Shown here: positions 5,501 through 8,322 of the stretch, piece by piece
Position numbering within the stretch: the first letter of the stretch is position 1
Layout: each line of letters opens with the position of its first letter
Assembly (NCBI GenBank): GCA_026414245.1
Contig: JAOAJJ010000050.1
Coordinates: 1-8,322, forward strand
Source: Candidatus Bathyarchaeota archaeon
Lineage (GTDB): Archaea; Thermoproteota; Bathyarchaeia; Bathyarchaeales; DTEX01
DNA: 8,322 nucleotides
Direction: 5' to 3'
Notes under the pieces: model-generated
Told to the model about the DNA's origin: nothing
The model's database searches: none
The model's input: only the letters and a program-made list of their open reading frames with translations
Position numbers and translations under genes: made by a program

Positions 5501-6025
5501 GTGCGATCAAATATGCCTATGGTTACACGTGATGCTCTATCTAAAGTCGCTAAGATTATCGGCGGTGAGAACGCCGTCAAAATAATTGAGGTTCTCAGCC
5601 AGAATGATGAGATGACTGAGGAGGAAATAGTAGCGAAGACTGGAATCAAGATTAACGAGGCTCGAAAAATTCTCTATAAGCTTTATGAGCACTCAATAGT
5701 TGGGTTGAGAAGAACTAGAGATAAAGACACCGGCTGGTTCATATTTTATTGGAGGGTTCAAATGGATCAGGTGGAAGGGTTCATAATAAGTCAGAAAAAA
5801 CGTGTTCTTGAGAAGCTGGAGAATAGGCTTGAATACGAGAAAGACCATGACTTTTATTATTGTCATACTCCTGGATGTAGGCGCGTGACTTTTGAGGAGG
5901 CTACTGAAAATCTATTTAGATGCCCGGTCTGCCATAAGCCACTCATCCATTACGATAATAGTAAGATAATTGCCGCTCTCTCTAAAAAGATTGAACGCAT
6001 TAAAAGTGAGTTGAAGAATGAGTAA
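5501..6025 (+). CDS. tfe: Transcription factor E, alpha subunit (TFE/TFIIE-alpha)
   Basis: TFE assists promoter opening by the archaeal RNA polymerase together with TBP and TFB. The 174-residue protein has an extended winged helix at about 10-85 (AVKIIEVLSQNDEMTEEEIV, INEARKILYKLYEH, and the family block RTRDKDTGWFIFYWRV), a helical linker (about 95-112, ending RLEYEK) and a zinc ribbon with C121, C126, C141 and C144 (YYCHTPGC and RCPVC), then a C-terminal helix. The first Cys pair is CX4C rather than a short knuckle, a variation to note. Possible starts are GTG 5501, ATG 5513 and ATG 5519; the family N-terminus is short and variable, so ATG 5513 or 5519 are real alternatives to the outermost codon used here. 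The last 8 nt overlap the HD-domain gene, indicating one transcript. Confidence 0.94.
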   Translation: MRSNMPMVTRDALSKVAKIIGGENAVKIIEVLSQNDEMTEEEIVAKTGIKINEARKILYKLYEHSIVGLRRTRDKDTGWFIFYWRVQMDQVEGFIISQKKRVLEKLENRLEYEKDHDFYYCHTPGCRRVTFEEATENLFRCPVCHKPLIHYDNSKIIAALSKKIERIKSELKNE

Positions 6026-6548
6026 AATATTACCGTCGCCTGAAGAAGCGCTTAAAATCCTCAAAGAGGTCGGCTGCTCCGCAGATGTAATAAAGCACTG
6101 TGAGGCTGTCGCAAATATAGCCGTTGAGATCGCTAAAAAATGCTTGGTGAATGGTGTAGCTGTTAACATTAATCTCGTTCAGATCGGGGCTCTCCTACAT
6201 GACATAGGCAGATCGAAGACTCATAGCGTTCACCACGCTGTCGTTGGAGCCGAAATAGCTAGATCACTAGGTCTTCCAGAACAAGTTATACGCATCATAG
6301 AGCGCCATGTAGGCGGCGGTATATCCGTCGAGGAAGCCTTAGAGCTTGGCTGGCCAAATAAAAACTATGTGCCTGAAACGATCGAGGAGAAAATAGTCGC
6401 TTACGCAGATAAGCTGGTTGAAGGGTCAAAAATTATATCGATTGAAGAGACCATAGAACGATTTAAAAATGAGCTGGGAAAAGATCACCCAGCTATCAAG
6501 AGGATTAAGCGTCTCCACAAGGAAATTTCAAGGATGTGCGGTTTATAA
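6018..6548 (+). CDS. HD-domain (HDIG) phosphohydrolase family protein
   Basis: A 176-residue HD-superfamily protein. Candidate metal ligands are H27, the HD pair H61-D62 in ALLHDIGRS, H73 (or nearby H69/H72), H97 in IIERH and D131 in AYADKLVEGS. The HDIG sequence itself is intact, so metal-dependent phosphomonoesterase or phosphodiesterase activity is likely. The archaeal family to which it seems to belong (an uncharacterised HDIG family) has no known substrate that I can name. ATG 6018 lies inside the end of tfe, 8 nt before its stop, so translation is probably coupled to tfe. Its place next to a basal transcription factor hints at a nucleotide or RNA-related substrate, but this is only inference. 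A T-rich tract follows the stop, so the operon probably ends here. Confidence 0.88.
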   Translation: MSKILPSPEEALKILKEVGCSADVIKHCEAVANIAVEIAKKCLVNGVAVNINLVQIGALLHDIGRSKTHSVHHAVVGAEIARSLGLPEQVIRIIERHVGGGISVEEALELGWPNKNYVPETIEEKIVAYADKLVEGSKIISIEETIERFKNELGKDHPAIKRIKRLHKEISRMCGL

Positions 6549-6550
6549 CG

Positions 6551-6577
6551 GTTTTCTTTTTGGAGCGCAGCCCTTTT
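6551..6577 (+). terminator. T-rich tracts after the HD-domain gene
   Basis: Two T runs, GTTTTCTTTTTGG (6551-6563) and CCCTTTTTAG (6571-6580), follow the stop codon within 30 nt. They fit T-tract termination of the tfe-HD transcript. Confidence 0.4.
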
Positions 6578-6625
6578 TAGTGATCGTTCCCCATTAAAGG
6601 GGGAGGGATACGCTGGGAGAGCGCT
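6564..6625. repeat. Nested inverted repeats in the HD-CBS intergenic region
   Basis: TTCCCC (6587-6592) pairs with GGGGGA (6599-6604) around the loop ATTAAA, giving a 6-bp stem with four G-C pairs. It is enclosed by AGCGC (6564-6568) and GCGCT (6621-6625), which are also complementary. An alternative inner pairing is CAGC (6568-6571) with GCTG (6612-6615). This may be a small structured RNA or a transcript end; I could not match it to a tRNA or a clear C/D box RNA. Confidence 0.35.
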
Positions 6626-6628
6626 GAG

Positions 6629-6640
6629 ATATAATTCTTA
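6629..6640 (+). promoter_or_regulatory. Putative TATA element of the CBS-domain gene
   Basis: ATATAATTCTTA is the strongest TATA-like sequence in the intergenic region. Initiation about 25 nt downstream would be near 6657-6662, giving a leader of about 50 nt before ATG 6709 that would contain the 6675-6700 inverted repeat. Confidence 0.45.
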
Positions 6641-6674
6641 ATTGGGTGGAGAATCAAAAAGCCTAAATAATGAC

Positions 6675-6700
6675 TTTCCCTCTTATTTTAGAGAGGGAAA
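6675..6700. repeat. Perfect 9-bp inverted repeat just upstream of the CBS-domain gene
   Basis: TTTCCCTCT (6675-6683) is exactly complementary to AGAGGGAAA (6692-6700) with an 8-nt loop TATTTTAG. It ends 8 nt before ATG 6709. The 3' arm is the purine-rich, SD-like part of the leader, so in RNA the 5' arm would hide it; in DNA it could be a palindromic operator. Confidence 0.6.
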
Positions 6701-6708
6701 TAGGACCT

Positions 6709-7284
6709 ATGGCTGGCCTAGAGATTAGATCCAAGCTGCTCGTTAAAGATGTTATGACGAGCCCAGTTATAACGGTTATGGAGGATTCGAGGGCGGATGA
6801 GGCTGCTAAACTGATGAGAGATAATAATATTGGTTGCGTGATTGTGAGCAACAAGGATGGGAAACCAATAGGAATAATAACTGAGAGGGATCTGGTCATA
6901 AGGGTTGTTGCAGAAGATATTCAGCCAAGCAAGGTTACGGCAAAGGAGATCATGAGCACGCCGTTAATAACTATTGATGCAGATAAAACTATAAGTGAAG
7001 CTGCTAGAGAAATGAATCGCCACGATATTAGAAGGCTTGCCGTCATGTATAAGGGGCAGCTTGTCGGAATAATATCTAGTAAAGATATATTATCGGTGAC
7101 GCCAGAATTAATCGAGATAATTCAGGAGAGGGCGAAAATATCCGCCGGTGAAGAAGTTGTGGAGAGTTTACCTTTAGCTGGTTACTGCGACAACTGCGGG
7201 GCTTGGTCCGATAATCTTCGTGAAGCTGATGGAACATATCTATGTGAAGACTGTTATTCGGAGAGAATGCGTTCAGAATACTAA
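6709..7284 (+). CDS. CBS-pair protein with C-terminal zinc ribbon
   Basis: Numbered from ATG 6709 (191 residues), two CBS motifs form a Bateman module: CBS1 at about 13-68 (VKDVMTSPVITV, GCVIVSNKDGKPIGIITERD) and CBS2 at about 78-132 (AKEIMSTPLITI, RRLAVMYKGQLVGIISSKDI). CBS pairs usually bind adenosine nucleotides or SAM and sense energy or metabolite state. A short helical spacer leads to a zinc ribbon with C160, C163, C179 and C182 (YCDNCG, YLCEDC). Such stand-alone CBS-zinc proteins are common in archaea, and the partner is usually unknown. I prefer ATG 6709 because the CBS domain begins soon after and AGGA lies just upstream; ATG 6670 would add 13 residues encoded by the inverted repeat and has no well-spaced ribosome binding site. 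The leader hairpin suggests post-transcriptional or operator control. Confidence 0.87.
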   Translation: MAGLEIRSKLLVKDVMTSPVITVMEDSRADEAAKLMRDNNIGCVIVSNKDGKPIGIITERDLVIRVVAEDIQPSKVTAKEIMSTPLITIDADKTISEAAREMNRHDIRRLAVMYKGQLVGIISSKDILSVTPELIEIIQERAKISAGEEVVESLPLAGYCDNCGAWSDNLREADGTYLCEDCYSERMRSEY

Positions 7285-7320
7285 TAAATCTGCAAGTTAT
7301 TCTTTCATCTACGTGTTGCT

Positions 7321-7341
7321 GGAGATGTATAAGTCATCTCC
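7321..7341. repeat. 7-bp inverted repeat upstream of the dihydroorotase gene
   Basis: GGAGATG (7321-7327) is perfectly complementary to CATCTCC (7335-7341) with a 7-nt loop TATAAGT. No T-run follows, so it is not an ordinary terminator of the CBS gene, which stopped about 37 nt earlier. Its 3' arm also takes part in a longer-range pairing with the downstream ribosome binding site. Confidence 0.55.
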
Positions 7342-7383
7342 CAAATCTAGTTCTCGACAAAACCCTCAAAATCGATAAATAAC

Positions 7384-7400
7384 CTTAAATCATTTTTAAG
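7384..7400 (+). promoter_or_regulatory. Possible promoter of the dihydroorotase gene
   Basis: CTTAAATCATTTTTAAG contains the TATA-like TTTTTAAG (7393-7400) and is itself an inverted repeat (CTTAAA with TTTAAG). Initiation about 25 nt downstream would fall near 7422-7426, giving a very short leader starting at the ribosome binding site. If the gene uses this promoter, the upstream repeats are not in its mRNA and could act only as DNA elements. Confidence 0.35.
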
Positions 7401-7426
7401 TGATTGGGTAAGCAGGCTGGCTAGTT

Positions 7427-7433
7427 GGGAGAT
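7427..7433 (+). promoter_or_regulatory. Ribosome binding site that fixes the TTG start of the dihydroorotase gene
   Basis: GGGAGAT ends 5 nt before TTG 7439, and no ATG or GTG in that frame precedes the conserved N-terminus. A near copy, GGAGAT, occurs at 7321-7326 as the first arm of the upstream hairpin, so the two compete for the same complement at 7335-7342. Confidence 0.55.
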
Positions 7434-7438
7434 AGATC

Positions 7439-8322
7439 TTGACCGTTGATTTAGTGCTTAAAAATGCTAAAATATATTTGCCCGGCAGATTGGTGGAAGC
7501 TGGGCTAGCGGTCGATGATGGAAGAATCTTTAAGATAGCTAAAGAGGCGAATCTTCCAAGAGCATCGGAAATAATGGATTTAGATGGTATGCTTATTCTA
7601 CCCGGAGCTATAGATGTCCACGTCCATTTAAGGGATCAGGAGTTTTCGTATAAAGAGGATTTTTATTCTGGAACATGCGCTGCAGCACATGGTGGCATAA
7701 TTTTAGTAATAGACATGCCAAACAACAAGCCTGTGACGGCAAGTTCTAGAGCCTTGAGAGAACGAATGAACGTTGCTTCCGGTAAAATCATTGTAAATAC
7801 GTCTTTCTACTCTGCTTTTCCAGAAAATATGGGTGAGATAAAAGAGATAGCTGATGTGGGTGCAAGAGCATTTAAAATATTTCTGTCTCATAAGGTCGGC
7901 GGGCTAGATCCCGATGATGAAGAAAAAGTAGTAGCTGCATTTAGAGAGGTCGCAAATAATGGTCTCCCAATAGCGGTTCACGCCGAAGACGGCGTGCTTC
8001 TACGTGAAAAAGTTAATAGGCTGAGATTAAATGGTAGAGACGATTTCAGCGCCTTCTCTGAGGCTCACTCTGCTGAAGTTGAGATTAGGGGGATCAGGAG
8101 GGCTATAAGATTGGCCAGAGAGTCCGGCGTTCATACACATATATGCCATGTCAGCACAGCTGAAGGGCTCAAAATCATACATGAAGCTAAAAGCAGCGGC
8201 TTACCAATATCATGTGAGGCTACACCGCATCACCTTCTGCTCTCGAAAAAACATATGGATAAAGCTGGCAACATAGCCCTAACAAACCCGCCGCTTAGAT
8301 CCCCTGAAGACGTCTCATACCT
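7439..8322 (+). CDS. pyrC: Dihydroorotase-like cyclic amidohydrolase, 3' end outside the window
   Basis: The first 294 residues of an amidohydrolase that runs past the right edge. Dihydroorotase closes carbamoyl-aspartate to dihydroorotate in pyrimidine synthesis. The N-terminal strand DLVLKNAKIYLPGRLVEAGL and the metal motif PGAIDVHVHLRDQ (H61, H63) start the TIM-barrel fold. K146 in ARAFKIFLS is placed as the carbamylated bridging Lys; H181 in AVHAED and H237 in HICHVST supply the second metal site; CEATPHHLLL and LTNPPLRSPED follow. The catalytic Asp region lies beyond the window. A Lys rather than Asp at the bridging position fits the CAD-like dihydroorotases and also allantoinases and hydantoinases, so substrate is not certain; dihydroorotase is favoured because archaea commonly annotate and need it. 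TTG 7439 is chosen for the GGGAGAT site at 7427-7433 and immediate family N-terminus. Confidence 0.88.
   Translation, partial: MTVDLVLKNAKIYLPGRLVEAGLAVDDGRIFKIAKEANLPRASEIMDLDGMLILPGAIDVHVHLRDQEFSYKEDFYSGTCAAAHGGIILVIDMPNNKPVTASSRALRERMNVASGKIIVNTSFYSAFPENMGEIKEIADVGARAFKIFLSHKVGGLDPDDEEKVVAAFREVANNGLPIAVHAEDGVLLREKVNRLRLNGRDDFSAFSEAHSAEVEIRGIRRAIRLARESGVHTHICHVSTAEGLKIIHEAKSSGLPISCEATPHHLLLSKKHMDKAGNIALTNPPLRSPEDVSY

Larger units (their letters stand above)
7336..7433. repeat. Long-range inverted repeat covering the dihydroorotase ribosome binding site
   Basis: ATCTCCCAA (7336-7344) is exactly complementary to TTGGGAGAT (7425-7433), and after a 2-nt bulge CTAG (7347-7350) can pair with CTAG (7421-7424), making 13 pairs in total. 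The 3' arm contains GGGAGAT, the likely ribosome binding site 5 nt before TTG 7439. The 5' arm overlaps the 3' arm of the 7321-7341 hairpin, so the two structures exclude each other. Confidence 0.5.

Noticed and set aside
6549..6669. tRNA or C/D box RNA in the HD-CBS intergenic region
   Set aside because: No T-loop consensus or cloverleaf is seen; AGTGATC and CTGA only loosely resemble C and D boxes and the spacing and second boxes are not convincing.
7703..7891. 62-residue minus-strand open frame inside the amidohydrolase
   Set aside because: The plus strand here encodes clear amidohydrolase sequence; the antisense frame has no homology signal.
1..8322. CRISPR array, insertion sequence, integration site, or defence island
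   Set aside because: No regularly spaced repeats, transposase, integrase or terminal inverted repeats are visible, and gene content is mainly housekeeping.

Overview
The window is a gene-dense archaeal chromosome segment. The archaeal calls rest on a nascent polypeptide-associated complex protein with a UBA tail, MBF1 with an N-terminal zinc ribbon, transcription factor E, the SPOUT methyltransferase aTrm56 and an archaeosine-TGT-like PUA protein. Moderate GC, Arg codons dominated by AGG/AGA, several TTG/GTG starts and T-rich intergenic ends fit a (probably thermophilic) member of the Thermoproteota/Bathyarchaeia side of the tree. That lineage placement is inference; no rRNA is present to settle it.

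Layout. (1) 2-2053, plus strand: the C-terminal end of an aldehyde:ferredoxin oxidoreductase (AOR) family tungstopterin enzyme, a MoaD/ThiS-type sulfur carrier ending in Gly-Gly, and a radical SAM protein with a Cys-rich SPASM-type tail. Together they look like a tungsten/molybdopterin oxidoreductase with its own cofactor-sulfur carrier and maturase. (2) 2065-2939, minus strand: a PUA-domain protein followed by archaeal NAC, convergent with the radical SAM gene. (3) 3080-5424, plus strand: mbf1, hflX and trm56, tightly packed or overlapping. (4) 5501-6548: tfe and an HD-domain phosphohydrolase overlapping by 8 nt. (5) 6709-7284: a CBS-pair protein with a C-terminal zinc ribbon, preceded by a 9-bp perfect inverted repeat in its leader. 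(6) 7439-end: a dihydroorotase-like amidohydrolase running off the right edge, preceded by about 150 nt of non-coding DNA with two mutually exclusive inverted repeats, one of which covers the likely ribosome binding site.

Most of the window (regions 2-4) is information-processing housekeeping: co-translational chaperoning, tRNA modification, ribosome-associated GTPase, and basal transcription factors. The more unusual points are the missing canonical start codon for the conserved N-terminus of HflX, the divergent final Cys motif of the AOR-family protein beside a dedicated carrier and maturase, the SD-covering inverted repeats upstream of the CBS and amidohydrolase genes, and an imperfect direct repeat flanking the putative mbf1 TATA element. 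I found no rRNA, tRNA, CRISPR array, insertion sequence or integration site.
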